DNA from: Hyphomicrobiaceae bacterium
Lineage (GTDB): Bacteria; Pseudomonadota; Alphaproteobacteria; Rhizobiales; Hyphomicrobiaceae
Assembly (NCBI GenBank): GCA_008933705.1
Contig: WBUN01000043.1
Span: forward strand, 1-42,122
Direction of reading: 5' to 3'
Length of the DNA: 42,122 bases
A program made the position numbers and the translations under genes. The notes under the pieces were generated by a model. That model was not told where the DNA came from. It was given only the letters and a program-made list of their open reading frames with translations, and did not search any database. Positions within the stretch are counted from its first letter, which is position 1. Each line of letters begins with the position of its first letter. This document shows, one piece after another, positions 16,000 through 24,701 of this stretch.

Positions 16000-17205
16000 C
16001 TACCCTTGTCCGGTGATTTTGTACAGGCGCACGCCGTACGCCCCGAAGTCGTCCTCGAAGGTCGGGCCGTCGAGCTTGAGGAAGCGGTCCTCGCCCAGGA
16101 CGACGGCGTGGCTGCCCGTGATGTCGACGAGGGTCAGTCGGGCCTTGGCCGGCTTCTTCTCCATGTTGACGGCAAAGACGTAGGTGGTGTCGCCGTGGCG
16201 CTTCACCATGGTGGCGATGGAGACGGGCGCCGCGACGCGCACGCGATCGGCAAGCGTCGGGCTGTTCAGCACCGGTGCAAGCGACTGGATCTGCGCATTG
16301 ATGCGCGTGATCTCGGCAACCGTGTCCGGATAGCGCAAGACGCCATCCTCGCGAAAGCTCGGCTTCCACTCGTGCACGAAATAGAAGATGCCCGTTGAGC
16401 CGTGGATCAACGACATCCACACCTCGCTGCGGACCTCCGGGGGCAAGGGGCGCCGCGACGGGTTGTTGATGTGCGTCGTCTCGATCGCGTTCCAGACCGG
16501 CTGATCGGGCTTTGCCCAGCGGCGCAGATTGGCGACGCCCTTGCCGACCAGCTCGAGCTTGCCCATCACGTGGCGCTGCCGCTCCTCGGCGGCGGGATAG
16601 ATGTCGAAGGAGACGATGTCGGCGCCGGGACTGCTCGCGGTGTAGTAGGCCTGCGGCGCGATCTGGCTGCACTTCCAGCCGCGGCCGAACCACTCGGGGT
16701 TGGCTACCGCCTGCCCGAAGTTCAGGAACACGGGCCGGGTGGAGTCGGCCGCCTTCAGCTCCTCGTAGCGGCGCACGACTGCCGCCGGCATGATGCAGTC
16801 GCCATAGCCGCCGCGACCGTCCGGCTGCGCGTTGTCGGGCTCGTCCACGTGCAGCCAGCCGCGAATGATGCTGCCGTTGGCCAGCCCGAGCGCCTGCGGC
16901 GACTGCTCGACAATGAGGTGGAGGCCGTGCTCCGCGAGCTGGGCCAGATCCTGGGCTGTCGGCGCCTTCCACAGCCCGATGTAGGTGTTGATGCCCATGG
17001 CACGGTAGGCCGCCGCGTTGCGAGGGCTCTGCAACCACACACCGATGGGGAAGAACTGCGGGTCCTGCGGGAAGCCGTTGGCAAAGGTGCGCGGGCGCGG
17101 CGGCATCGGCTCGCAGTGGAGGAGCGCCGGCCAACTCGTCAGCAGGATGAGGGCGGCGAGCGCGACTTGTCCTGCTCGGCCGATCGATCGCCGCTTGCTG
17201 CGCAT
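16000..17205 (-). CDS. Exported glycosidase-like TIM-barrel protein
   Basis: 401 residues. The N-terminus has an Arg/Lys-rich start and a hydrophobic segment (residues 12-30), a signal peptide or anchor. The following sequence reads like a beta-alpha barrel glycosyl hydrolase: FFPIGVWLQSPRNAAAYRAM, INTYIGLWKAP, IIRGWLHVDEPDNAQPDG with an acidic pair at a strand end, FDIYPAAEE, VWNAIETTH with a second Glu, and GIFYFVHEWKPS. The last 90 residues look like the all-beta domain that often closes such barrels. The Glu residues in DEPD and NAIETTH are candidate catalytic acids. I cannot name the GH family or substrate. It is transcribed divergently from cysE. Confidence 0.75.
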   Translation of the reverse strand: MRSKRRSIGRAGQVALAALILLTSWPALLHCEPMPPRPRTFANGFPQDPQFFPIGVWLQSPRNAAAYRAMGINTYIGLWKAPTAQDLAQLAEHGLHLIVEQSPQALGLANGSIIRGWLHVDEPDNAQPDGRGGYGDCIMPAAVVRRYEELKAADSTRPVFLNFGQAVANPEWFGRGWKCSQIAPQAYYTASSPGADIVSFDIYPAAEERQRHVMGKLELVGKGVANLRRWAKPDQPVWNAIETTHINNPSRRPLPPEVRSEVWMSLIHGSTGIFYFVHEWKPSFREDGVLRYPDTVAEITRINAQIQSLAPVLNSPTLADRVRVAAPVSIATMVKRHGDTTYVFAVNMEKKPAKARLTLVDITGSHAVVLGEDRFLKLDGPTFEDDFGAYGVRLYKITGQG

Positions 17206-17348
17206 CGGTCATGGCCTCCGTTCCAGCAGATCGCACTACGTACCGGTCGCGGAGACGGCCCGCCATCCATGGCCGCGCGCTTTGGTAAACGTCTACCGGG
17301 ATGCTGCCGTCAACGCAGCCGGCATCGTCGGCGCCTCGTGCATTGACT

Positions 17349-17364
17349 TGAGCTGTTCAGCTCA
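17349..17364. promoter_or_regulatory. Perfect 7-2-7 palindrome upstream of cysE
   Basis: TGAGCTG (17349-17355) is followed after TT by CAGCTCA (17358-17364), 54 bases before the cysE start and in the divergent region shared with the glycosidase-like gene. The size and symmetry suit a dimeric repressor site. A TTGAC sequence (17343-17347) lies at its left edge. Confidence 0.4.
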
Positions 17365-17417
17365 TTACCTGCTTGCAGAGGAACCTCGCATGCGGCCGCA
17401 GGCCCGAGGAGAAATTC

Positions 17418-18257
17418 ATGGCTCCGAAATCGCAGTCGGCCCAGCGGGCCAGCATGGCATCGGTCGACCCCATCTGGGCTGCCGTGCGCATGGAAGCGGA
17501 AGAGGTGGCGCGCAGCGAGCCGGCGCTCGGCGGCTTCATCTTCGCCACCATCCTGAGCCAGGACCGGCTCGAGGACGCCGTTTGCCACCGCCTGGCGCAG
17601 CGCCTCAATCATTCCGACGTCGATGCCGGCCTGATCGGGCAGACGTTCCAGCACGTGCTCGCCGACCATCCCGAGCTCGGCGGGATTTTCCGCGCCGACC
17701 TCGCCGCCGTCTACGATCGCGATCCGGCCTGCAGCCGCTACATCGAGCCGCTGCTCTACTTCAAGGGCTTTCACGCCCTCGTCACGCACCGCTTCGCCCA
17801 CGAGCTGCTGAAGAACGGGCGGCGTGACTTTGCGCTCTACCTGCAGAGCCAGAGCTCGCGCATCTTCGCCGTCGACATCAATCCGGCCGCCAGGATCGGC
17901 AAGGGCATCATGCTCGACCACGGCACGGGCATCGTCATCGGCGAGACCGCCACCGTCGGCGACAACTGCTCGCTGCTGCAGGGCGTGACGCTCGGCGGCA
18001 CCGGCAAGGAGACCGGCGATCGCCACCCCAAGATCGGCGCCAACGTGATGATCGGCGCCGGCGCCAAGGTGCTCGGCAACATCCACATCGGCAATTGCTC
18101 GCGCGTGGCATCGGGCAGCGTCGTGCTCAAGGACGTGCCGCCCGAGACGACGGTTGCGGGCGTGCCGGCGAAGGTCGTGGGTCCGGCCGGCTGCCCCGAG
18201 CCTGCGCGCGCCATGGATCAGCGGCTGATGCCGGACGATTGCGGCTGCGGCCAATAG
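17418..18257 (+). CDS. cysE: Serine O-acetyltransferase
   Basis: 279 residues. CysE acetylates serine with acetyl-CoA, the first step of cysteine synthesis. The ATG at 17418 follows GAGGAGAA (17405-17412) closely. Residues 15-120 form the helical SATase N-terminal domain (DPIWAAVRMEAEEVARSEP to YFKGFHALVTHRFAHELL), and residues about 140-260 the left-handed hexapeptide helix, with IMLDHGTGIVIGETATVGDN carrying the active-site Asp-His pair and GDRHPKIG the loop. The C-terminal tail, which in CysE carries the contact to CysK, here ends DDCGCGQ rather than in the usual Ile. It heads a short operon with the DUF3126 and carbonic-anhydrase-like genes. Confidence 0.96.
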   Translation: MAPKSQSAQRASMASVDPIWAAVRMEAEEVARSEPALGGFIFATILSQDRLEDAVCHRLAQRLNHSDVDAGLIGQTFQHVLADHPELGGIFRADLAAVYDRDPACSRYIEPLLYFKGFHALVTHRFAHELLKNGRRDFALYLQSQSSRIFAVDINPAARIGKGIMLDHGTGIVIGETATVGDNCSLLQGVTLGGTGKETGDRHPKIGANVMIGAGAKVLGNIHIGNCSRVASGSVVLKDVPPETTVAGVPAKVVGPAGCPEPARAMDQRLMPDDCGCGQ

Positions 18258-18310
18258 GGCCGGGCTCGCCCTGCCGATTTGAGAAAACACGCTTCGAAAG
18301 GACGGCCGTC

Positions 18311-18526
18311 GTGACCCCGCAAGAGCTCATTCGCGTGCAGAACTACATGCGCAAGGTCTTCGGCACGAAGACGCTGTCGGTGCGTGCGCGGCCGAAGATC
18401 AAGGACTCGGCCGAAGTCTACGTCGGCGAGGAGTTCATCGGCACCCTCACCCGCGAGGAGGACGAGGGCGAGCTGTGCTACCAGTTCCAGATGGCCATCC
18501 TCGAGCTCGATCTCGAAGAGGCGTGA
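18311..18526 (+). CDS. DUF3126 family small protein
   Basis: 71 residues from GTG 18311, with AAGGA (18297-18301) about 9 bases upstream. [18 protein letters not shown], then [20 protein letters not shown] and [15 protein letters not shown], match the alphaproteobacterial DUF3126 family in order and length. The function is unknown; the charged alpha-beta layout suggests a cytosolic protein. It follows cysE by 53 bases and precedes the gamma-carbonic-anhydrase gene by 20, so all three are probably one transcript. Confidence 0.85.
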   Translation: MTPQELIRVQNYMRKVFGTKTLSVRARPKIKDSAEVYVGEEFIGTLTREEDEGELCYQFQMAILELDLEEA

Positions 18527-18546
18527 TTCCCGGAGACGATGGCCTC

Positions 18547-19077
18547 ATGGCGCTTTACGAGCTCGACGGCAACCGCGTCGAGGTGCCGGCGAACGGTCGC
18601 TATTGGGTGGCTGAGAATGCCACCGTGCTCGGCAAGGTGGTGCTCGGCGAGGACTCCAGCGTCTGGTTCAACTGCGTGCTGCGCGGCGACAACGAGCCGA
18701 TCGTCATCGGTGCGCGCTCCAACATCCAGGACGGCAGCGTGCTGCATACAGACCCGGGCTTCCCGATGACCATCGGACCCGACTGCACGATCGGCCACAT
18801 GGTGATGCTGCACGGCTGCACCATCGGGGAAGGGTGCCTCATCGGCATCGGCGCCATCGTGCTCAACGGCGCGAGGATCGGCGACGACTGCCTGATCGGC
18901 GCGCACGCGCTGATCCCCGAGGGCAAGGAGATCCCGTCGGGCTCGGTGGTGATGGGCTCGCCCGGCAAGATCGTGCGGCAGGTGAGCGAGCACGATCGCG
19001 CGCGGTTGCGCGCAGGCGCTGTCGCATACGCAAAGCGCTGGCCGCTATACGCGCGCGCGTTCAAGCCGCAAGGATAG
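18547..19077 (+). CDS. Gamma carbonic anhydrase-like hexapeptide protein
   Basis: 176 residues of left-handed beta-helix repeats. The three zinc-binding histidines of the gamma class are in place: one in SVLHTDPG and two in GHMVMLHGC. The YrdA/PaaY/CaiE group shares this fold and these ligands, and many members show little or no carbonic anhydrase activity, so the reaction is uncertain. The ATG at 18547 ([20 protein letters not shown]) begins at the family N-terminus. The C-terminal helix closes the trimer. It is the last gene of the cysE-DUF3126 unit and meets the next gene tail to tail with an 11-base gap. Confidence 0.9.
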   Translation: MALYELDGNRVEVPANGRYWVAENATVLGKVVLGEDSSVWFNCVLRGDNEPIVIGARSNIQDGSVLHTDPGFPMTIGPDCTIGHMVMLHGCTIGEGCLIGIGAIVLNGARIGDDCLIGAHALIPEGKEIPSGSVVMGSPGKIVRQVSEHDRARLRAGAVAYAKRWPLYARAFKPQG

Positions 19078-19087
19078 AAGCCTTCGC

Positions 19088-19741
19088 CTATTGGCGAGGC
19101 CGGCGGACGCCCGCAAGAGGCAGGTTCGAATTGGCCTCTCGGGGGTCGAGCGACATCCAGATGCGCGGGTTGAGGTAGGACTGGCGCATCACGAACTCGT
19201 AGCCCGTGCGGTGCCACACCTTCACCTCGTCGACCTTGTTGTCGAGGATGAAGTCGCCCTGCGCCGTGCGGGCGGTGAGGAGGGCATGCCCTTCGCCCTT
19301 CTCGTCGCGCACGACCGTCATCAGCAGGGAGCTCTCGGGCCAGCCGCGGGCAATGAGGCGCCTGCGCTTGAGCAGCGCGTAGTCCTCGCAGTCTCCGCGC
19401 GTGACGGGGATCGTCCAATACTCGGTCTGGCCGTAGATCTCGAGATCGGTGGCGGGCTCGATCTGGTGATTGACCGCGCGGTTGACGGCATCGAGCTCGG
19501 CCAGCCGCGCAGGGCTCGCCGAGAAGCGCTGCTCCTCCGGCGCGCCCGGCCTGCAGTGCTCCGGCATGCGCTCGCAGAACTGCACGAAGCCGTAGGGCGG
19601 CTGGGTCACGCCGAATACGCGCATGTAGGGCGCACCGCGATCCTGGTCGCGCGGCAGGCTCATCGGATCGGCAGCCGCCTGCATCGGGGCCATCAGCAGC
19701 CCCAATAGTCCGCCCGCAACGATTACGCTTACCGGTTTCAT
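19088..19741 (-). CDS. Transglutaminase-like cysteine peptidase (BTLCP type)
   Basis: 217 residues from the ATG at 19741 (MKPVSVIVAGG), with GAGG upstream; a GTG at 19759 would add six residues. A signal peptide runs to about residue 25 (QAAA-DP). The papain-like triad of this periplasmic family is visible: Cys in RGDCEDYALLKRR, His in GEGHALLTAR, Asp in FILDNKVDEV. PYGFVQFCERMPEHC holds a likely disulfide pair. The best-known member, LapG, cleaves a surface adhesin under c-di-GMP control. No LapD or large adhesin is in the window, but a PilZ protein is next door. Confidence 0.92.
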   Translation of the reverse strand: MKPVSVIVAGGLLGLLMAPMQAAADPMSLPRDQDRGAPYMRVFGVTQPPYGFVQFCERMPEHCRPGAPEEQRFSASPARLAELDAVNRAVNHQIEPATDLEIYGQTEYWTIPVTRGDCEDYALLKRRRLIARGWPESSLLMTVVRDEKGEGHALLTARTAQGDFILDNKVDEVKVWHRTGYEFVMRQSYLNPRIWMSLDPREANSNLPLAGVRRPRQ

Positions 19742-19915
19742 GCTCGCCTCAAACACCAATCACAGTAACGAACATCTGCTGAATTTTGCTGAGCGGACGG
19801 CCCGCATTTCGAAGCAACTTTTGCCAGCGCTTTCCTCGAATTGCAGTCATGGCGCCTACCGCTATTTAACCACCGCATCGGATTGATGTTCCCGCCTCCG
19901 TCGCCGCGCCTCGGG

Positions 19916-20578
19916 TCAGGCCTTCGCGCCAGCGGCCACGGTCTCGCCGCGGTCGAAGTAGCGCCGCAGCGCGGCAGGGTTCTGAATGTCGATGAAGCGT
20001 ACGCCGAAGCCTTCGGCGTGATGACGCACAACCCGGGCGCGAAGCTTGCCGAGAACCACCTCCGAGCCGATGTCGGGTCTGGCCAGCGTGGCAACGGATG
20101 CACCGGAGATGGAGACGTCGATGATGCGGCAACTGAGCACGATGCCCTCTGCAAGCTGCAGGGAGGATAGGCCGTTGGCCGGGGCGATGCGCTCGTGCCG
20201 GCGGCCGTCCGCCTCGTTCATCTCGGCCCGGTTGGCGAGCCAGGTGAGCTGCGCTGCGAGCTTCTCGCGCTTGTGCTGGGTGGCATTGATCCTGAAAGCG
20301 AAGCCGCCGTCGAACAGGCGGACGACGATGCCTTCAATGCCGCCCACGTGGTCGAAATAGGCCACGACCCGTTCGCCGATCTCGGCCGGCGCCGAGGACA
20401 TGATGGCTGCGCCTCCGACCGAGATGTCGACGAGCCTGCAGGGATGCTCCTGCTTGTTCTCACGCATGAAGCGGCCGAACAGGGTGATGGACAAACGTTT
20501 GTGGCGCCGGCGGTCTGGGGCGATGCGCGAAAGCACGCCTTGGGCTCGGCGAGCAAAGGACATCTGGTGAGGAGACAT
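19916..20578 (-). CDS. Protein with two PilZ domains
   Basis: 220 residues from the ATG at 20578 (MSPHQMSF). PilZ domains bind cyclic di-GMP through an RxxxR motif and a D/NxSxxG motif. The first copy shows RRRHKR followed by LVDISVGGAAI, the second RRHERI followed by IIDVSISGASV, so both binding signatures are essentially complete, each followed by a small beta barrel. There is no catalytic domain, so it is probably a c-di-GMP receptor or adaptor in the cytoplasm. Its partner is unknown. An imperfect pair of TTAA half-sites (20698-20701 and 20708-20711, spacer 6) lies about 120 bases upstream. Confidence 0.88.
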   Translation of the reverse strand: MSPHQMSFARRAQGVLSRIAPDRRRHKRLSITLFGRFMRENKQEHPCRLVDISVGGAAIMSSAPAEIGERVVAYFDHVGGIEGIVVRLFDGGFAFRINATQHKREKLAAQLTWLANRAEMNEADGRRHERIAPANGLSSLQLAEGIVLSCRIIDVSISGASVATLARPDIGSEVVLGKLRARVVRHHAEGFGVRFIDIQNPAALRRYFDRGETVAAGAKA

Positions 20579-20814
20579 ATGTTCCTGCAAAAATGATCTT
20601 GAGCGGCATTGCCGCACTAAGGACCCGCGTGAAGATGGGCGATAGTGAGCACGGGTCCGGTTAACGGCCTGTCATGGGCAAGTATGCAAGTCGCGGCTTA
20701 ATGAAGCTTAAATAGGTGGCCTGTTTGGGCGCATCCGCTGCGCCGCACGAAGGAGATGGGCACGTCGAATTGGCGTTCGCGCGGGCCGCATTTACCGCCC
20801 GATGGTCCGTACCA

Positions 20815-21453
20815 TTAAGACTTGGAGTGCTTGGCCTCCGTGCGGCCGCCGTCGAGCACGCGGAACTGGCGTCTGTCGCTCTTGACGATGCGCACGCCGG
20901 AAAGGGCAGGCGCGAACGGCGCCTGGCCGCCTGCACGCTCGATGACGGCGTGCGGCCTGCCGTCGGGCCAGATCAGCTCGTGGGAAATGAGACGGCGATC
21001 GCGCAGGTAATCGCCGGCGAGCCAGGGCGCAGGGGAGCTGGTGCTCATGGCGCCGATGATGCGCTCGACCTTGGTGCCGGCGTGAACGAGCGGCAGAAGG
21101 ATGACCTCGATCTCGATGCGGCTGCGCACGTCCGCGCCGGCCTCGACGGTGAGAGTGGCGACCGCACCCTGCTCGCAGACGGTTGCGAGCTGGCGCTCGA
21201 GAACGGCTCGGTCGGCAGCACTCCATCCGTCGAGAAAATTCGTGCCGCGCAGCTCCAAACCGAACAGCTCGCACAGGCGGCTGCCGGCGAGGCGGAAGTG
21301 GAACTCCGTCGCCGTGACGCGCTCGAGCATGAAGGTCTCGGCCAGGATGCCGGCGATCCTCGCCGGCTCGATCTCGAGCCGCCGCGGGGCGATGCGGCCG
21401 GCCCGCACGCCGTTCCAGTACTTGTAGAGGGTCTGGAGGGATCTGTGCTTCAT
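20815..21453 (-). CDS. PAS_5 domain protein
   Basis: 212 residues from the ATG at 21453 (MKHRSLQTLYKYWNGVRAG). The N-terminal part with LYKYWNGVRAGRIAPRRLEIEP, then FHFRLAGSRLCELFGLELRGTNFLDGW, is the signature of the alphaproteobacterial PAS_5 family (formerly a DUF). These are single-domain cytoplasmic proteins with no attached kinase or transcription domain; a few have been linked to motility and cell-cycle outputs, but most are unstudied. The tail from residue 165 is Arg-rich and probably flexible. No ribosome site stands out. It precedes the PilZ gene by 236 bases on the same strand, so they may or may not share a transcript. Confidence 0.87.
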   Translation of the reverse strand: MKHRSLQTLYKYWNGVRAGRIAPRRLEIEPARIAGILAETFMLERVTATEFHFRLAGSRLCELFGLELRGTNFLDGWSAADRAVLERQLATVCEQGAVATLTVEAGADVRSRIEIEVILLPLVHAGTKVERIIGAMSTSSPAPWLAGDYLRDRRLISHELIWPDGRPHAVIERAGGQAPFAPALSGVRIVKSDRRQFRVLDGGRTEAKHSKS

Positions 21454-21698
21454 GTCGCTGCGAGCTCTGTTGTCTCTCCCGCGCCGGCTTTCCGGGTCAT
21501 ATCGTATCAAAACGGCACATCGTTTCAGGAAACCGGCACGTGCAGCTTGTCGGGAGCACCATTCGTGCCACGCCCGGGTCCCCCCCGGTCTGGATGCGGC
21601 AGACGGCGAGGTTCACCGCGCGTTAGGGTTGTCAGCTCGAAGAGGGGCGTGTAAGCGGGCGCAGTCAGAGCCCTCACGCGCCGGGAACGCCAGCCCCA

Positions 21699-22436
21699 TT
21701 GAGCCATCGCGAACCGATCTTCAATGTCCCGGGCGTGGTCGTCTGGCTGCTGGCGGCGTTCCTTGTCGTGCACGTGCTGCGTGCGGGGCTGCCCGATGAG
21801 CAGAGCACATGGCTGACCGCCGCGCTGGCGTTCATCCCGGCGCGGTTCGGCGGGTCTGCCGCCGAGCTGCCTGGAGGTCAGCTTGCGACCGCCACGTCGC
21901 TCGTGACGCACCTCTTCGTTCACGGGGACCTGACCCACCTCGCCATCAATTCGGCATGGCTGCTCGCCTTCGCCACGCCCGTCGCCCGGCGCACGGATGT
22001 GCCGCGCTTTTTCGCGTTCTTTCTGCTCGCCGGCATCGCCGGGGCGCTCACGTTCCTGGCCTTCAACGGTCCGGTGATGACCTTGGTCGTCGGCGCTTCA
22101 GGTGCGATATCGGGTCTGATGGGTGCCGCATTTCGCTTTCTGTTCGGTCCCGGAGGCGCGAGCAGCCCCCCCGATCTCGGCGGCGGGGCGCAGCCGGCCC
22201 CCTTGATGGGCCTGGCCGCGACGCTGCGCGACCGGCGCGTGCTGCTGGCCGTGCTGGGCTGGACGGTTATCAACAGCCTGCTGGCCTGGGGTGCGGCAGG
22301 CCTTACCGATGCCGGGGGCATCGCCTGGGAGGCGCACCTGGGAGGCTTCTACATGGGGCTGCTGACGTTCGGCCTTTTTGACCGTGCATCATTTGTTCAG
22401 CATGACGTCGGAGATGACATGGCCGGCCCGCGCTAG
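21699..22436 (+). CDS. Rhomboid family intramembrane serine protease
   Basis: 245 residues. Six to seven hydrophobic segments fit a rhomboid. The catalytic serine is in VVGASGAISGLMGAAF and the histidine in WEAHLGGFYMGLL; HLFVHGDLTHLAINSAWLLAF is the conserved second-helix region. These enzymes cut membrane proteins within the bilayer. The start is uncertain: a TTG at 21699 is used because the conserved sequence REPIFNVPGVV begins two codons later, and no better start precedes it. It stands alone; substrates cannot be inferred. Confidence 0.92.
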   Translation: MSHREPIFNVPGVVVWLLAAFLVVHVLRAGLPDEQSTWLTAALAFIPARFGGSAAELPGGQLATATSLVTHLFVHGDLTHLAINSAWLLAFATPVARRTDVPRFFAFFLLAGIAGALTFLAFNGPVMTLVVGASGAISGLMGAAFRFLFGPGGASSPPDLGGGAQPAPLMGLAATLRDRRVLLAVLGWTVINSLLAWGAAGLTDAGGIAWEAHLGGFYMGLLTFGLFDRASFVQHDVGDDMAGPR

Positions 22437-22618
22437 GCCTCTTGCGCCTTCGACTAAAGTCGCACACACTTGGTATCCAGGCGGTACGCCAGACCGCATG
22501 CAAAGACCGCACGAAGACCGCATTGGAATTGCTGGCAGTCGCGGTGCGGGGGGAGAGGGCCTGGTCTCCTCGGATCCCGCGACCTGTCCGTCGTTCGATG
22601 CGGATGGGAGCAGACGTC

Positions 22619-23050
22619 ATGAATGTTGCTGCAATATTGAGACAGAAGGGGAGGGCGGTCACGACTGCCAGCCCGAGCACGACTTTGCTGGACGTGGCCA
22701 GCAAGCTCGCCGCCAAGCGCATCGGCGCAATCGTCGTGGTGGGTACGAGCGGCGGCGTGGATGGCATCATCTCCGAGCGCGACATCATCCGCGCGCTGGC
22801 CGACCACGGCGCGGAGTGCCTGAGCAAGCCCGTGTCCGAGAGCATGACCCGGCAGGTCGTCACCTGCCAGGAGACCGACACGCTGGATGAGCTGATGGCC
22901 ATGATGACGGCGCGGCGCTTCCGTCACCTGCCGGTCGTGACCGATGATGCGCTGGTCGGGATCATTTCGATCGGCGACGTCGTCAAGCACCACGTGGCGG
23001 AGGTGGAGATGGAGGCCACCGCCATGCGCGACTACATCGCGCACAGCTAG
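22619..23050 (+). CDS. Protein with paired CBS domains
   Basis: 143 residues from the ATG at 22619 (MNVAAILRQKG), with GGGAG about 9 bases upstream. Two CBS motifs make up the whole protein: the first ends VDGIISERDIIRALADHG, the second ALVGIISIGDVVKHHV. Stand-alone CBS pairs of this type bind adenine nucleotides and are usually regulators. EVEMEATAMRDYIAHS closes the chain. It faces the patatin gene tail to tail. Confidence 0.93.
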   Translation: MNVAAILRQKGRAVTTASPSTTLLDVASKLAAKRIGAIVVVGTSGGVDGIISERDIIRALADHGAECLSKPVSESMTRQVVTCQETDTLDELMAMMTARRFRHLPVVTDDALVGIISIGDVVKHHVAEVEMEATAMRDYIAHS

Positions 23051-23088
23051 ACAGCAAAGGCGGCTGCGGCCTGCGTCGGGAGCCGGCG

Positions 23089-24033
23089 TCAGGCCGTGTG
23101 CGCGAGTATGGCGCCGGTGTGCTCGCGCGCTGCGATCTCGGCCTTGATGTCGTCGATCTCGCGCCGGGCGGCCGCGACTCCGCACGCGATCATCGCCTCG
23201 GCGCGGTGGAAGTCGAACAGGCCGAAGGCCGGCAGCCGCGGCTGGATCATGGTGTCGGGCGGGTCTCCGGCCAGGCGCGAGCGGGCGATGCGATCCTGCA
23301 CGATGTTGAAGGCTTCCATCATCACCCGGGAGATGCCGGGGCTGTTGTCGGTGCGGCCGAAGACCTGGCGCTGCAGCAGCTTCTTGACGGCGCGGCCGTT
23401 GCGCACCAGCACGCCCGGCTCCGCGGACGGCTCGGGCGGAGGCAGCGTCTCGACGTGGGGCACGACGGTGCCGCGGCCGCATGAATCCGAATTGACGTTG
23501 ACCGCGATCACGTAGCGGGCGCCGAGCGCGCGGCAGACGGAAACCGGCACCGGATTGACGAGCGCGCCGTCGAACAGCCAGCGGCCTTCGATGGGTACGG
23601 GGCGGAAGATGCCCGGGAGCGCATAGGAGGCGCGCATCGCATCGACCATGCGCCCGCGCGTGAGCCAGATCTCGTGGCCGGTGCCGATCTCGGTGGCCAC
23701 GGCGACATACCGCTTGGAGAGACTCTCGATGGTGACGTCGCGCAGACGATTGTCGAGCACGTTGCAGAGGCGTTGCCCGTTGATGAGGCCTGACCCCGTG
23801 AAGTTGAAGTCCAGATAGCCAAGCACCTTGCGGCGCGTCAGATCGAGGGCGAACTCCTCCAGCGCGTCGAGCTCGCCGGCCACGTAGCAGCCGCCGACCA
23901 CGGCGCCGATGGAGGTTCCTGCAATGATGTCGGGGAAGATGCCGGCCTCGTTCAGCGTCTTCAGAACGCCGATGTGCGCCCAGCCCCTGGCCGAACCGCC
24001 TCCCAGCGCCACTCCGATCTTGCAGTCGTTCAT
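23089..24033 (-). CDS. Patatin-like phospholipase, RssA type
   Basis: 314 residues from the ATG at 24033 (MNDCKIGVALGGGSARG). The glycine-rich oxyanion loop GGGSARG, the nucleophile motif GTSIG (Ser near residue 45) and the DGA motif in WLFDGALVNPVPV complete the Ser-Asp dyad of patatin lipases. Length and order match the E. coli RssA/YchK group, a cytoplasmic or membrane-associated lipid acyl hydrolase. The C-terminal 110 residues are less conserved and end in a helical tail. It is 205 bases downstream of hisI on the same strand. Confidence 0.93.
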   Translation of the reverse strand: MNDCKIGVALGGGSARGWAHIGVLKTLNEAGIFPDIIAGTSIGAVVGGCYVAGELDALEEFALDLTRRKVLGYLDFNFTGSGLINGQRLCNVLDNRLRDVTIESLSKRYVAVATEIGTGHEIWLTRGRMVDAMRASYALPGIFRPVPIEGRWLFDGALVNPVPVSVCRALGARYVIAVNVNSDSCGRGTVVPHVETLPPPEPSAEPGVLVRNGRAVKKLLQRQVFGRTDNSPGISRVMMEAFNIVQDRIARSRLAGDPPDTMIQPRLPAFGLFDFHRAEAMIACGVAAARREIDDIKAEIAAREHTGAILAHTA

Positions 24034-24238
24034 TGTTGGACCCCGACCGTGCAGACCCACGTTGTGCCCTGGAGGCCGCAACAAGGTCGCCGCGCATCCT
24101 CCCGCGTTTCGTCAAGGTTAGCGTCGCAGGCATTAAGTGGTTGCTACGGGGAGGTTAACGGCATGCTGAGGCGCGTCCCACTTGCAGCAGCGCCGAGCCT
24201 GCCGGCGGCACCGTCAGCAGGACATGGCTAAAAGGCGA

Positions 24239-24664
24239 TTAAGCGCGCTTCAGGGGCAACTCGGGCGTGGGCGCAGCCCCGAGCGGAACGGAACGATAGA
24301 AGCATGAGCGCGCGCCGGTGTGGCAGGCCACGCCGCGGCCCTCGACGGTCACCTTGAGCCAGACCACGTCCTGGTCGCAATCGACCCTGACCTCGGCAAC
24401 GCGCAGGAGGTTGCCGCTCTCCTCGCCCTTTGTCCACGCCTTGCCGCGCGAGCGGCTCCAGAAATGGCCGATGCCGGTCTCGATGGTGCGGGCGAGAGCA
24501 TCGGCATTCATCCAGGCGAACATGAGCACTTCGCCCGATGCCGCATCGGTGACGATGGCCGGGATGAGCCCGTCGCCATCGAACTTCGGCTGGAAGCGCA
24601 GTCCGCTTTCGATGTCGTCCGCGGTCCCGCGCGGCGCGAACGGTGAAGATGGATCGGCCGCCAT
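24239..24664 (-). CDS. hisI: Phosphoribosyl-AMP cyclohydrolase
   Basis: 141 residues, a stand-alone HisI as in other alphaproteobacteria (no fused HisE). It opens the adenine ring of PR-AMP in histidine synthesis. [19 protein letters not shown] and [20 protein letters not shown] are family signatures. The zinc ligands are the Cys of VDCDQD and the pair in [11 protein letters not shown]. It follows folE by 37 bases on the same strand; the two zinc-dependent cyclohydrolases are probably cotranscribed. Confidence 0.97.
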   Translation of the reverse strand: MAADPSSPFAPRGTADDIESGLRFQPKFDGDGLIPAIVTDAASGEVLMFAWMNADALARTIETGIGHFWSRSRGKAWTKGEESGNLLRVAEVRVDCDQDVVWLKVTVEGRGVACHTGARSCFYRSVPLGAAPTPELPLKRA

Positions 24665-24701
24665 GCCGGGCCCTCCGCAAAGCTATCGGCCGCCCCTACG
24701 G

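Noticed and set aside
20698-20711. CtrA box upstream of the PilZ gene
   Set aside because: The two TTAA half-sites are 6 bases apart rather than 7 and lie over 100 bases from the start, so it is weaker than the ftsB site.
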